Positions 23,166 to 35,284 are shown, numbered from the stretch's first letter. The stretch: 64,000 nt of DNA from Brachypodium distachyon (GCF_000005505.3 NC_016131.3:55289355-55353354), one strand, 5' to 3'. Numbers and translations: made by a program. The notes: generated from the letters alone by a model not told the origin.

Positions 23166-23715
23166 CTACTCTTGTACTACTTGTATGTGCCTTCCTAGCT
23201 TCCTCCCCCTTATGTATCTGCTGTATGTATCTCCATCATTGAGATTGTTGGGGTTACCAATAGGAGATCAATGTGTTGGTCAAGCAGACAGAAGAGAAGA
23301 CCAAGATAGTGGTTTCAGATTGGAACTCTAAACTAAACTAAAGGAACCTAACCCTTACATGTGGAGGTATCCCCAGCAATGCAACCTCCTTTGTTCAAGA
23401 AAAGGGAAAGTACAACCCTTCTTTGTAGCCACAAGGCCTACTGCTACAGTGCACATTGCTACTAAAGGAGGATGACTCCGCATTTAAGAGCTTGTTACTC
23501 CTTCCGTCCCATATAATGGGTGTGCACACATTTCAAAATTTAGTTGAACCATCAATTACAGCAGTAATATGTGGGTTATGTGCAAAATTATACCATGGAA
23601 AACTTTTTTTGAATATGATTCCATTGATATAAGGCACAGAAAACTTCATATTATTGGTCTAATTAATGGTGAAAATTAAACCTCGAAATGTTTGCATACC
23701 CACAATAAAAGACGC

Positions 23716-23905
23716 AGGGAGTACTTTTGAAACTACTATCTTGGTCATCTCTTGTGTCGGCTCGACCAACAGATTGAATTCATGGGTAATGCCAACAATC
23801 CTTCTTCTATACATAGAGAAGGAATTGTTGGGGTCACCAATAGGCAATGAATGTGTTGGTCTAGCCGATGGAGAGAAAACCAACTTAATAGTATCGAAAC
23901 AGAAC
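23716..23905. repeat. foldback element in copy B
   Basis: The left arm (23716-23803, ending GGTAATGCCAACAATCC) and the right arm (from 23824, TTGTTGGGGTCACC) pair around a loop of about 20 nt. It corresponds to the hairpin at 16445-16685. Confidence 0.65.
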
Positions 23906-26000
23906 TCTTGACTAAACTAAAACTACCTAACTCTTACGTGCTGAGTTATCCCCAACAATGCAACACCTCCCTTTTACAATGCAACTGGTTACAACTAGCC
24001 TGTATTGAAATATCGGTTGTTCCATGAGCCTAAACGGTGAACAAAAAAGGATCTTAGCTGGCTCGGTAGCCTACTACAACTGGCTGTAAGTAAAAAGCCA
24101 AAAAGACAGCCCAAAATATTAGGTCAAAATGATGTCCAACACCTTGGTTTCTGGTTACTAACACATTGAATTCCCGTCGATTTTCTGAACGACTAGTCTA
24201 GCATCAGACTGAATCGGCGTCATAGGTGGTATAGTCGTAACAGTACAAGTAATGTCAGGTGCATCCAAAAGGTATTGGATTGTATACAAAAAGTATCAGA
24301 ACTTACTTTCTTTTTTCTGAAAAATAGAAAAACTTCCGATACATGGAGGATATGTATCTTGTGTATCTGGGCATCTCTACGTATCCAGACAGGATACACC
24401 ACTGATACAGCGGTTTTGGGATGTATCCGAATTTCCTATGGGGCGAAGGGAGGACCTGATTAGTTGGCCTGCCGAAAGACTGGCTACAGAAAATGGGGCT
24501 GCAAACCGAAAAGGTTGGACTAAGAAAAGGAGATATTTATTTCCTCATTCCACATAATGAATAATTGAATATAACTTCAGTGTTATCGATACTAAGACGA
24601 AATTACAAATTTACATAAGGTAGGCAGAGAGCTATTATCAGATTAGTTCATCTTGTGCCACATATACATGCACAATACACAAGCATGTTTAATGCACTAA
24701 AACTGCCACATGGCAGCATGGTTGACTCCATAAATGATTTCTTTTCGGTTATTAGCACAATACATGTGCGTGCGTTGCTACTCACTAAAAAAAATTATGA
24801 TAGAGTTTTAAGAGGATGTGTTGTCATAATCTGTACACAGAAATATGGTTTCTGTTTGATCATAGGGGGCGTGGTCTGAATGTGATGGACCACAACCACC
24901 AAATGAGTTACTGATAAACAATAGTAAATATGTGTTACTTCATTTGTTCTACTCTGTCATGTGCAAACGTGTATATGGGGATGGAACAGCTCGTTGTATC
25001 CCTACGTTCACACTCAGAATCCATGGAGCGGAACATTATCCATCTTAGGAGAGAGGGTCTGGGGGTACCTATGGATAAAGTTTTTCCACACACGTCAGCA
25101 ATTGCGAGCATGCAAATACCACTTGCTGCTAGTATGCATTACAAAATGAATCTGACGCAAGTTTGAGTTCCCTAGAATATAAATAGGAAGATTGAGTAAT
25201 GCCATCAAAAACAGGTGATTGTTATTCCAAACTAAAAACGTGAATTACAGTTTGCATAATGGGTTTACTGTGTCTTCTTCTAAAATAAATAGCACTAGAA
25301 TGATGCATGGTAAATAAATAAATAAAGTGTAATGTCTTTCATCATGGAGCAGAACTCCCATTCCGGAGCTAAATAGGAAACGTATTTCTTGATGCAAGTA
25401 CGAGGCTTGTCTAATGTAAAATAAACTTCTGCTATTGCACCTGCCATAGATGGGACTTCGGACCAGATTTGATGATAAAACAGAAATAACATTTTTTGTG
25501 CAAGTTCAAATCAGCTACAACCATAAGCATATAACTTGACAAAATTAATACTTGTAAAATTCATATAAATGCTCAAGTTTCTGCTTAAAAGTTTTGGTGC
25601 ACCTTGAGTGTAATTGGGAACATAGCAGATGCTTAAAGCATAACATGCAAATTTTGTCATTTCCGATTTAAGGAAAAACAAAACAGGTAGGGAGTTTTTA
25701 GGTTTAGCCTGAAATAGACATTTCTGACAGACATACTAGTGCGGCAAAACTGTGATGGGAACCCCAACAAACATACGGTACATTTCCACGAAAAACAAAC
25801 ATAACAGATTAATCGAACACAAACAAGAGCTAAAAACAACTTAGCCTCACTCCCAGTCTCAGGACAAACAAAATTCCTAAACATCCCATGAGCTATTTAA
25901 TGTTCCACTTTACGAATTCACCGTAAAACTATCCCCAAGGACCTAGAAGCCACAGACCAAGCAGATCAGAGCAAGATCATGAAACCAACGAGCCCCTCAC

Positions 26001-26377
26001 CTCCGTCCCACGGCGCGCCATCCGGCCTGCAGAAAAAAGCACACCGCACGAGACAGGATCCACAGTCAGCGTTACAAACATCACCGCATAAATTGCTGGA
26101 AAATCAAAACCAAGTGCCTATCTAATATATGGAATGGACACCCAACCAAACCATAGAACATCGGGCATCGGAGAGAAAGGCACCCCGCGCGAGGGCCGAG
26201 AGAGTGGGGGCAGAGGAACCAGCCACGCACCTGAATTTGACGGCGTTCCACAGCATGATGTTGTTGTCGTGGGGCGCGCCGCTGATCGCCGCGGGCGGGT
26301 CCTGCAGCAGGACTTCCTGCTGCAGCCGCTAAAGTCACGCATCAGCCGCTTGCCCGCTTCCTCGACGGCGTCGACAT
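26001..26377 (-). pseudogene. UBC2-like 5' pseudogene (exons 1-2 only)
   Basis: Exon 1 (26377-26231) starts MSTPSRKR like the functional copy. It then carries an 8-bp duplication (AAGCGGGCAAGCGG) and a second insertion (GGAAGTCCTGCTGCAG area) that shift the frame. Exon 2 (26026-26001) keeps both splice signals and reads PDGAPWDGG. The catalytic exons with the active-site Cys were not duplicated, so no E2 can be made. The splice donor after exon 1 remains GTGCGTGG. Confidence 0.9.
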
Positions 26378-26772
26378 CTCCGCCGCCGCCAGTCCCCGCC
26401 CGGAACCCTAGCTAGGAACCTCGATACCCTGGCGGCTGACTCTCGTGTCGGGAAAGGCTTGGTTGCGTTCTGGGAACTGGGGAAGCTTCGAGAAATCGAG
26501 AGAGCGAGAGAAAGCGTTAGTTAGCGAGAGGCGCACGGAGGAGGTCGTCGGTCAGTGACTCAGTGGAACGGCAGGCAGTGTGCTGGTAAGTTCGACGGTA
26601 AAAGGGAGAAAATGCCGGTCATATCGCATCTGATGCTGTCATAAAATAAATAAATAAATAAAATACACACTTGCATGTCAAAATAAAGCATGTTTTTATT
26701 CATTGCATTGGATCGTAAATACATAGGAGGACAATAAGGAAAAAAAGAGAGTTAAATATACTAAATCGATCC

Positions 26773-27820
26773 CTATTTATGTGTGACTACGCCGACATAC
26801 GGTAATTCGACGGAGCCCATGTAGTACTTTCCGTTGCCCCTCTCCATTATCTCAGTCGGTCTCACGCTCTTGGGTCCTCTCATCTCTTCAAGTATCTTCC
26901 CATTGGGCCCGACCCTCACAACGAGCAGATGGCTACCAAATTCAAAGGGAAGCTCATTCTTCTCACGATGCAACGCCACCCAGTAACCACCCCTCTTGTC
27001 TTGTCTCACGTGTCAGGGTAGCCTGGAAGGTCGGCAAACGGCTCGGTCTTGCCAGCGTTGGGCCCTTTCATCCAGTGTCTTAGGAGCTTGCATGGGCCGG
27101 TAGAGGCAACCACCAGGTGCGTACGATCATGTGAGATAGAAACACCGTTTGGATATGTGATGCCCGACTGCAATGTGGTAACATCATTTGTGTGCGGGTC
27201 GTATCTCATAAGACGTCCCGTCGAGTCCCCCGTTCTAGTAACCATCTCGTGTTGTGACCTCTGATAGTTCATGGAGCTATCTGTGAAATAGACTTGGCCA
27301 GTGATCTGGTCGACATCAACCCCATTGGTGAAGTGGAGAGGCGCACCATCCACCTGATTGACCAACACCGTCGCCTCTCCACCGTTAGGCCCAACCAGCA
27401 TGAGCCCCTTGTAAGCGTTGGCTATGTATAAGTTTTCCGACTTGTGGTGGAATTGCAAGCCAAACGGGCGGCCGCAAAGGCTCTCTGCGACGGTCTCCGG
27501 GCGAAACGGTCTTCGGGCGAAGTTTGGACGCGGTGCACATCTCGCTGCTATAGTCAGGGCCGTAAGCATAGGTAGTCCAGCCGATCTTGTCGCCGTTCCA
27601 GTTGAGGACGCGGCCATCGGAGACGCCGCTGTACGGGCCACGGCCCTCGCCATCGAAGGCGACGCTCTCCGGGCAGGTATCCGCGGGGGAGCGGTAGGTG
27701 CTGGCTGCGGGTGGCGTCGAAGCTGGCGACGGCGGCTGCCATGGCGCCGGGCATGAAGAGCAGGGCCAAGATGACGAGCGAGATTGTGGCCTTGGCGAGA
27801 CGGCTCATGCTGCAGCCCAT
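26773..27820 (-). pseudogene. strictosidine synthase-like (SSL) pseudogene
   Basis: Intronless minus-strand remnant covering the whole protein. It has an N-terminal signal peptide (SRLAKATISLVILALLFMPG), then ESVAFDGEGRGPYSGVSDGR, WTTYAYGPDYSSEMC, SLCGRPFGLQFHH, NGVDVDQITGQVYFTDSS, ITYPNGVSISHDRTHLVVA, FADLPGYPD, RGGYWVALHREKNELPF, and the end SVELPYVGVVTHK. This is the six-bladed beta-propeller of plant SSL proteins, which are mostly vacuolar or secreted and lack proven strictosidine synthase activity in grasses. Three lesions break it: an indel near 27680, a 16-bp tandem duplication (27491-27506/27507-27522), and a one-base deletion near 27010 that makes TGA. Confidence 0.9.
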
Positions 27821-28270
27821 CCTAAATTTGCTTTGGTACGTGTATTGGTCTCGCGTGTTAATTGCCGGCGACGATCAGCTCTTGAATGGATGGTTCGCTT
27901 GTTTGTGATTTTTTTTGGTGGAGAGAAGCGGCTGGGTTAGCTCTGCACTTATGCTCGATCGATCCAAGTGATGGCTAAGTCCGACTCGGTGTACGTACGA
28001 TCGAGATCAAGTCCAAGTCGGTCGACGGCACGAAAGATGGGACCACGGTAGTCAAGCGAGAATTCTCCGAGGAAGCCGTCCTATTGGATCGGGGGGTCCG
28101 GATTGCCAGTGACGCTTGCGCCGTGACTCGGAGTTGGATTTACCAAATCCGAGACCGAGAGCAAGACTGTGAGAGTCCAAACCCCCGATCGATCGGTTTA
28201 AAATGCCGCCTGGAAAACATGGCTCCGCACACAGAGCCAATCAGCCACGCGTGGGACGAGGAAGATCTCG

Positions 28271-28663
28271 GTGGCAGCGAGCCAGCAGACCGCCAGCGGC
28301 GGCAGCGCGGCCACCAGGAACCTCTGCTCCAGGTGCTACAAACAGCAGCAGCTGCTCAAGCTCGCGGCCTTCGACAGAGCCACCAAGTCTCGCCTCGCGC
28401 CGATCATCGTCAGGTTCCCGAAACCCCAGCCTGCTGCCGCCGGCGCTGCTGCAGGACGCGAGCCCAAGAAGACAGACTACAAGGCGGCCGGACGCGAGCA
28501 GATCGCGCGCCAGAACCCGCTTGTCGTCGCGCCCAAAGATCGTCAGGATTTGACTCTGGTTTTGGCCCCGGACTGGCGCGGAAGATCCGTGGCGCCGCGT
28601 GGAGTATGTACATGTTCAGGTGCAGCGCGCGACCGATGGATACGGTCGATCGGCAAGAGCTAA
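28271..28663 (+). pseudogene. A20/AN1 SAP-like remnant with lost zinc ligands
   Basis: The frame reads TASGGSAATRNLCSRCYKQQQ (second Cys pair of A20). A degenerate linker follows, then [21 protein letters not shown], the family C-terminus. The first A20 Cys pair and the entire Cys/His set of AN1 are missing: the sequence jumps straight to DYKAAGRE. The frame opens at GTG and no suitable ATG is in frame. It is a paralogue of 19467-19964 and most likely a pseudogene. Whether it came from the same duplication as copy B is uncertain, because the flanks do not align clearly. Confidence 0.82.
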
Positions 28664-29008
28664 CTGAAGGCTTGTATAGATGGGCTACTATACTTGTTCG
28701 ATCTTGTCTAGATTTAGTTCGAAAACTGCTTGCATAGATCGATGGTCTAAGCTGATGCATCCATGTCCTTCCTTGTCCTAAGAAACATCACTGTTGTATT
28801 TCCAACTAAGGGACGATGGCCGTTGATGACAGCCCTTTCCCCTTTTAATTAGTACATTTTTGTAACTCTGGTGGCTCGAGACCTTACTGTGGAACTCCAT
28901 TCATCTTTGCTATTTCTAGATAATTTGCACCAAATTTTTGGAACGTGAAGCTACTCAGTGTTTTGATAGAGTGAAAAGAAATCAATAATCATGATTGTTG
29001 ACTTAAAA

Positions 29009-29143
29009 GGCAACGTACCAGGTGAAATGGGAATTTGATGCAAATCTGAAAATTTCCGTCCCGGCCGTTGGATCCAGAATGGACAGCTGGACGAAAATTT
29101 TCAAATTTGCAACAAAAATCCCATTTCACATGATAAGTTGCCT
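29009..29143. mobile_element. foldback MITE with ~55-bp inverted repeats
   Basis: The left arm starts GGCAACGTACCAGGTGAAAT and runs to GAAAATTTCCGTCC. The right arm, read in reverse, starts GGCAACTTATCATGTGAAAT and runs to GAAAATTTTCGTCC. Total length is 135 bp with a small GC-rich loop. The target duplication is unclear. Confidence 0.8.
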
Positions 29144-29178
29144 GAGGATTTGTCGGCTGACTTAGAAAAATACATATA

Positions 29179-29299
29179 CTCCCTCCGTCCAACAAAAAAT
29201 GTTAAGTTTTTCAAAATTTGGATGTATCTAGACATGACTTAATGTATAGATACATTCAAATTTGGTCAAAGTTAAGATATTTTTGTTGGACGGAGCAAG
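29179..29299. mobile_element. Stowaway-type MITE
   Basis: TA-flanked. Ends are CTCCCTCCGTCCAACAAAA and, reversed, CTTGCTCCGTCCAACAAAA. Same family as the copy 3' of the A20/AN1 gene (20054-20177). Confidence 0.93.
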
Positions 29300-31534
29300 T
29301 ACCTAAAATCGATCAGCCAGCTGGTGTATGCATGGTTCCGTACGTAAGAAGATTTACCCTCGAGTTATGTTTGACGGAAATGCGTCAAGTAAGATCAATT
29401 TCGTGCATCAAGTAAGATCAATTTCGTACGATTATGCTACAGCTAAAGAGTAAATCAATTGGGAATCAAGTTTTAATTTACCATGACCCAAAAGTCAGAT
29501 GAGTAAGTAAAAGAAAAATCATAGTGACAAATTAGTCATACGAGTAGACGCCTCTTTGTCGTGCATAGTCTCTGCTATATTTCTTTAAATGGGAGCTGTG
29601 ATGCGCCGTTGTTCTTCGTGGTACATCGTTTTTTTAAGAATAGCCTATAACTTTATTCAAACTTCACAATCGTTACAGGTACAATGCTTTGGATCGTAGA
29701 ACCAAGAAATTACAAAGCAACTCCTGTAACTAAGAATTACAATGAACTTAAAGACATCTTCTTCTTCATGATATCAACCTTTGCAACACGAAATACCGCC
29801 GATCTTCAGTAAAGAGACCGCAATCAGACTTGATCGGGAACATCGTTCTTCTCCCTAAAAAAATTCGAACGCCGAACCGTGGGCCTTTTAAGCCTGATTT
29901 GTCTCCACCTAATGAAACAAACAAGCTTGCTTTGTATCCACTAATGAAACCACCGGTGCGACTTCCCCTAAAAATTGGATTGAGTGTCTTAGTCACCACT
30001 CGCCTGCCCCTACCGCTGACATCTAGCGTGGCTCAATGGGCGGCATAGGCTTGGTGAATAGGATAGGTAAACATATCTAATTAAACCCTACCGAGATATG
30101 TATAGCTTGGGTCGTTTGAGTGACAAGTATAGATTCTAGACAGAAGTTTGGCAGCACCTCCCCGCAGTTCTTCCGATACATGTCTCGACAAATTGCCAGG
30201 AGGCTATGTATCCAGAGAAGAACAGGGAGACTTTGAGGAAAGTCTACCTTTTTTCTATTCTTGGCAAGAAAAGGTACCCAAAGTACACATTATTGGCCTG
30301 TCAAAAAAGTGTGTGGATAACCTCATGCGAACGGGGGTACACAACCCTCATTTCAAACGAGGGCTAGGCGACCTAGGTTAATTCTACTCCCGGATTCCCC
30401 ATTTAATCCGAAAAAAAGATATTCTTGTTCGTAGAACATCATAATATATACCATTGATGACCACCAATTAAAGCAATTAATGACCATTAATTGAAAGCAA
30501 TTACGCTTATTACTACAATTAATTACTTCATCCCGCCTCTCCGCCACCTGCCTTTGCCTCTCTGCCTAGCTCATGTCTATCCTCACCTCCTCTTCACCGT
30601 CGGTGCCACCTCCCGCCAACTCCTAATGAGTGCTCACACGCACCGACGGACATTCATCCGGTCCTCTTCGTGCACACACTGTTGGAAATGCACTAACCAC
30701 ATGTGATTTCTGTGCATTATTCATAGCACACGGCATGTGCAGGCTAAAGTGTGCTTCACATCAGACATGCAACTAGGGTTTACTGTCCGTGGGCATTCTT
30801 TAACATCCCAGACGGTTATACCTGGGACACACACGGTTTAGTATTATTCTCACGCAGTTGTCTCCTTCCGTGTGCAACTAGAGGGCTCAAAAAATGTCTG
30901 ATCTGTACTAGTATCTATATCTCTATCAATAACTATAAGAAACCTTGGATACATGATTTGATCGATCGATGTTTGTAATTTTCTCATGAAGGAATTACTT
31001 ATTTAGCACTGGTGTGGCTTGGAAGCATTTATTTTTATGAGCTCTGTTTGTCATGCAGCATCAACATCATTAATTCCAGGCTACATACCCCCTTAAGCAA
31101 CATCCCACCTGATATACCCTTCAATGATTTCGCTCCTTGTAGTTGTACAGCTAGCTAAACCCACACGTTATGACATCCCATATAAACAGCATTGCATCAG
31201 AGCTGCGTTCTCTATTCTTTCTACATCTAACCACGGACAGCTCGACAAGACGAGCAGCAGCATGGCATTGTCTAATCGGTTTAAGGTCCAAGGTTACTTC
31301 TTCCAAGGGAATGAATGATGCACCATTTGGGGCAAGTGAACAATACATAGATCGAGAGGCAGAATACCAAGACAGAATTGGGCTGGAGCTTTGCTGATAC
31401 TCGACTTGACCCTCATTCATTCGGCCGCATAATCTGGCGGCAATGCTAGGAAATTATTCTCTTGGCCACTTCATTTGCTGCAAATCACGATTTATTGGAG
31501 CCAAATGTCGAAATTGCCCTCGGAGCTCCAGCGC

Positions 31535-31543
31535 TATAAAATA
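31535..31543 (+). promoter_or_regulatory. TATA box of the cysteine-rich protein gene
   Basis: TATAAAATA in a GC context lies 110 bp before the ATG at 31653. A transcription start near 31565-31570 would give a 5' UTR of about 85 nt. Confidence 0.7.
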
Positions 31544-31652
31544 GGTGCGCGTGGCTGCATAGTCCCAGATTTAGTCTCAGCAGACACCAGAGCAATTTCT
31601 CCTCTCACATAGTTCCTAGAGGAATAGAAGCCATCGTCGCAGGAAGGAGTCG

Positions 31653-32092
31653 ATGGAGGGGAAGAAGAGAGCGGCGGCCGCCATTGCCGCCCTGTGCGTG
31701 CTCGCCATGCTGGTGCCGGCCTCCATATCGGCCGAGGAGTTCTGCGCCTGCTTCCGGCGGTGCTACTCCGGGCGCAGGTGCCCGCTCTGCGACGTCCGGT
31801 GCGCCGCCGGTTGCAGCCCCGACGGCGACGACATCGACCCCACCCCCGTCTGCAGGATGGCCTGCGGCCTCGGCTCTATCTGCGGCATGTCGCCGGCGCC
31901 GGCGCCGAGAAGTAAGTAACACGACATGATCTTGCATGAATCCGTTTGCTTGCTCCGACAGATCATTTGGTCCTTCCGTCTCTGATCTGATGATGATTTT
32001 GTTCCAAATTCTAATCCCCTTCGCCGTTTGCAGATGCAGCTGGCGCCGCGGCGTGTGTGCATGACTGTCTAGAGGAGTGGGCCCGTCATTAA
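31653..32092 (+). CDS. small secreted cysteine-rich protein
   Basis: Two exons, 31653-31911 and 32034-32092 (GTAAGT donor, TTTGCAG acceptor), give 105 residues. The N-terminus is a clear signal peptide (hydrophobic AAIAALCVLAMLVPASISA after MEGKKRAA). The mature part has 12 Cys: FCACFRRC, RCPLCDVRC, GCSP, VCRMAC, SICG and, from exon 2, ACVHDC, followed by LEEWARH. The short second exon supplies the last two Cys, so splicing is needed for an even, pairable number. The layout resembles plant thionin-like or defence-type secreted peptides, but I could not place it in a named family. It has its own TATA box. Confidence 0.82.
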
Positions 32093-32984
32093 TTAACGCC
32101 TAGTGGAGTAGTAACTTCGAAAAGCTTAGCTGTCTGTTCCATCTATATATTCCAAAAAAAGAAAGAAAAAAAGCAGTCTGTTCCATCTTGAGAATCTCGA
32201 GGTAGTAAAAGAATTCGAATGCAAATTTGGCTTAATTTGATTCAACCTATCCACTCCCGGATCAGAACACCAACTTTTTTTTATCTTCTTATAATTCTTA
32301 AAGATGCCAGCACACCAGAGCCGGTACTTAAAAGAAGAAAAAACAGCGTAGTAGTAGCAGCAGTAAAGTAGTATAGCTAGCACTTGATTTGTTTTTGAGA
32401 TACGGATTTAATGGGACATGAGCAAATGATAATGAAAAGATGATGTGTGCACCCCAAAATACGTGCACGATCAAGGTGCAAGCACAAATCAAATGTACTG
32501 CTACACAAATGGTTTATAATTTGGATACTTCGCTCGTTACATTTACTAGCTTTGTGCTCGTGCTTTTGCTACGAAATCGTCAAGAAGAAGGAAAATTTAC
32601 AACCGAAGATAACATGATAGTCAACTTACAAACCAATATCAAAACCCTGATGATAGGCCTTGTTGAATTTGAACTTTGAACCCAAACTCATGCATTTTGA
32701 AGAGGAACAGGCAGCAGTCAAGACTACGTAAGGGAGGATTAGACTTTAAGTTTTAACTCATGAGTTTGTACAAACAAGATACCACCAACTTCAAACTTTA
32801 TAAGTAGGAAAGATATTTGCATTTCCTAGGAAAAAGAGAGGAAAAAACTGGATGAATCATGTACTCATGCAAAAACCACCGGCAACTTGGGTTTTTTTTT
32901 CTCTTGAAAAATAGCGGGAACTTCTCACGAAAACCAACCACACGTCGAGCGAACTAGTCACGAGACGAGCAAAGATTAACCCTC

Positions 32985-33080
32985 CGGTCTGAAATTCGTT
33001 CCCAATGAGAGTCGAACCTAGGACTAGATGGGTGCTACTAGAGCCCCTAGCCACTACGCTAGAAGCTCGTTCGCAAACAA
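32985..33080 (-). repeat. tRNA-related SINE-like sequence
   Basis: On the minus strand, an A box-like TAGTGGCTAGGGGCT (33060-33046) is followed by a B box TAGGTTCGACTCTC (33020-33007). The surrounding sequence has A-rich runs on both sides (33079-33088; 32887-32897). It does not fold as a tRNA. It could be a SINE or part of a larger dispersed repeat extending to about 33260. Confidence 0.4.
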
Positions 33081-33575
33081 AAAAAAATCCCCTCGTCTGT
33101 CCCATACCAAAGCATAGGTCTAAGGCCGGCTTTGATCTCACGTGGCGCCGCGGTGCCGCTGTGTATGGGTGGGGCATGATGTTCGGGGATTTTTTAGCCC
33201 TGTGTGAGAAAATCTTCTTCTTTCAAACGATACCGGGGGTTTCTTCCCCTCCACAGACCTAATTTTAGATTACAACTTTTTTTAGTGATAGTGGCAGCTA
33301 TGCGTGTGGCAGGGTTGCCCAAATATAAAGAAGCTTGACACATGGGCCTCGTCTTCACCAATTTATCTAAAACTAGTTCTCCAAAAAGGTGAGATAAAAT
33401 TGTGAATAATTTTTGCCTCTTCTTCAACGGCTTTCGTGAACTCGATTATTTCCTATTTTCTTCCGTCTTTGTGGACCTCATTTGTCAGCCTCCCACCTTC
33501 CTTCTTTCTCTCTTCTCCCCACCGACGCATGCATCTCATCCCCTTCTCAGACCTGGAGCAATCATTTGCGTGCAT

Positions 33576-33595
33576 GGGGGGGGGGGGGGGGGGGG
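33576..33595. repeat. poly-G tract
   Basis: About 20 consecutive G. Confidence 0.9.
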
Positions 33596-35284
33596 TGTCA
33601 GGGGTGACGGTGACTGAATCGATGGCGGCAGCCGTCTGCGGCGTGGGCGTGTAGCATGCATCACATGCCCTGATTCAGTCGGAATGGGTTCGGGGAGGCT
33701 ACCGGTGGTACGGGCAGAGCTCGGAAGAGGCCAGGAATGGCCAGCGGCGGCACGACCGGGTTGGGGCAGGCAGGTTAGGCCGAAACAAGGTGAAAAAGGG
33801 CAGTTTCTTTCGCGTGTACTAGCATATTTTAGAGTGGAAGAAGATTTCTCCATAAAACACCTTATTTATGTGTCAATTAAAAAAACTCATACTTGTGTGT
33901 TTTAGAGTGGAAAGGGGTTTGATACACCCAATACTCTCAAATACCAATCCACTTGTGACTAAAAATACAAACCAAGGCCTTATGAGCACCAAAAGGCTAC
34001 ACCATTGATTAACCTGTTTTCAGATACTGGATCATATATTTCGGATCTCCGAAACCTCGAGGCCCGAGAAGCTCTTTACCATGGAACCCTGCAGGCCGTA
34101 GCACATCCCAGAATGGAGGATCACAATTTTCACAATGTAGATAGTGGTATGAAGCACGAAAAAAAGAACGGCGAAAACGGAACAAACTAAATTTCAACCC
34201 AAAAACTCAAGTAAGTTACACTAGTCCAAGGCCTTGCTTCCAGATCTTTGAAGTAATTTGAGCGAGTTAGATTTTCTGAACCACAGAAAGCATACATAAG
34301 GAACTTCGCGAGGTGACTCCTTCGCGTCAGCTTCAACATTTGTGCGTTTGCTGTTTACTGCTACTGGAAACAAATATCAAACGGTGCCATGTTCTAGAAT
34401 ACAAGAAATTTTGAATCACTAAAGTTCCCACTTCCCAGATGAAGATGGAAGCAACTACATGAGAAGAGCAATAAACCAAAACAAGAGGACTGTCAAAGGT
34501 CAAAAAGAAAGAAAGAAAGAATGAAAGCAGAGTGGCTTCGCTACAATTATCATCCGAGTAACATAAGTGCATCAAAGAATAGTAGAACAGAGCATCCAAA
34601 ATCGTGCATTAAGTGAGATGGAGATGATTTTGGATAAGATTTGTTAGGTGAGTGCTAGTAATACAACACAATCAGCAATTGTACAGCAATGAAAAACAAT
34701 TCCAGGTTTGGATCAAACAGGCACCCACAAGAATACTAGATTTACTTAGTTATAACACTAACCAAGCAAGGAAGCAAGAATAAGACCGGGAAAGAAATGG
34801 AAAAATAAGCTATAGTGTGTATTTGTTCTTTGCGTTGGGACCCAAGCATCGAAAGAATCATCACTTGAAATAATAGAAACACCGACAAAAAACTAACCTG
34901 GCAACCAAAGAGGAGCTACACATCAATTGAAAAAAAACCCGGTGACAACCCACCCACCCACATGCAGCCTGGCATCAATTTCAATGAAAAACAACAACTC
35001 CCAATTTGACAAGCTTGCAAGATCACCCAATTTGATCAGCTTGCAAAATCAGAAAACAAACCACCTGGATATAGTTAGCAGACAGATGTAAAGGGAAACC
35101 ACAAGAACAAATACCCGGCCACCAGGCCACCAAAACAATTCCAAGTCTGTAAATGGATGCAGCAGAACACTTGGATATAGTTGCAATACAGAAATACTAT
35201 GAGTCGGGGGTCAAATGAGAAGCATATGCAAAACTGTCGAGATCACTGGTACCAGTAGCCAACGGGACCAACGGATGACACGGA

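Larger units (their letters stand above)
23243..26538. repeat. segmental duplication, copy B
   Basis: Direct, diverged copy of 15978-19109. It starts GATTGTTGGGGTTACC 78 bp after the DUF1668 stop and ends at GCGAGAGGCGCACGGAGG. It contains an extra segment of about 190 bp (24295-24485) that is absent from copy A, and it has lost the poly-G tract. It includes decayed UBC exons 1-2, but not exons 3-5. Confidence 0.85.
28664..31500. other. intergenic, repeat-rich, no intact gene
   Basis: It holds a foldback element (29009-29143), a Stowaway MITE (29179-29299), and a transposon-tail-like stretch (29640-30060, including AACTTTATTCAA and AATCGTTACAGG). The tail-like stretch and 30060-31100 could not be assigned to a family. 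Confidence 0.5.

Noticed and set aside
30148..30381. 77-codon frame that at first looked organellar
   Set aside because: I could not match it to a plastid or mitochondrial gene; left as unassigned sequence.
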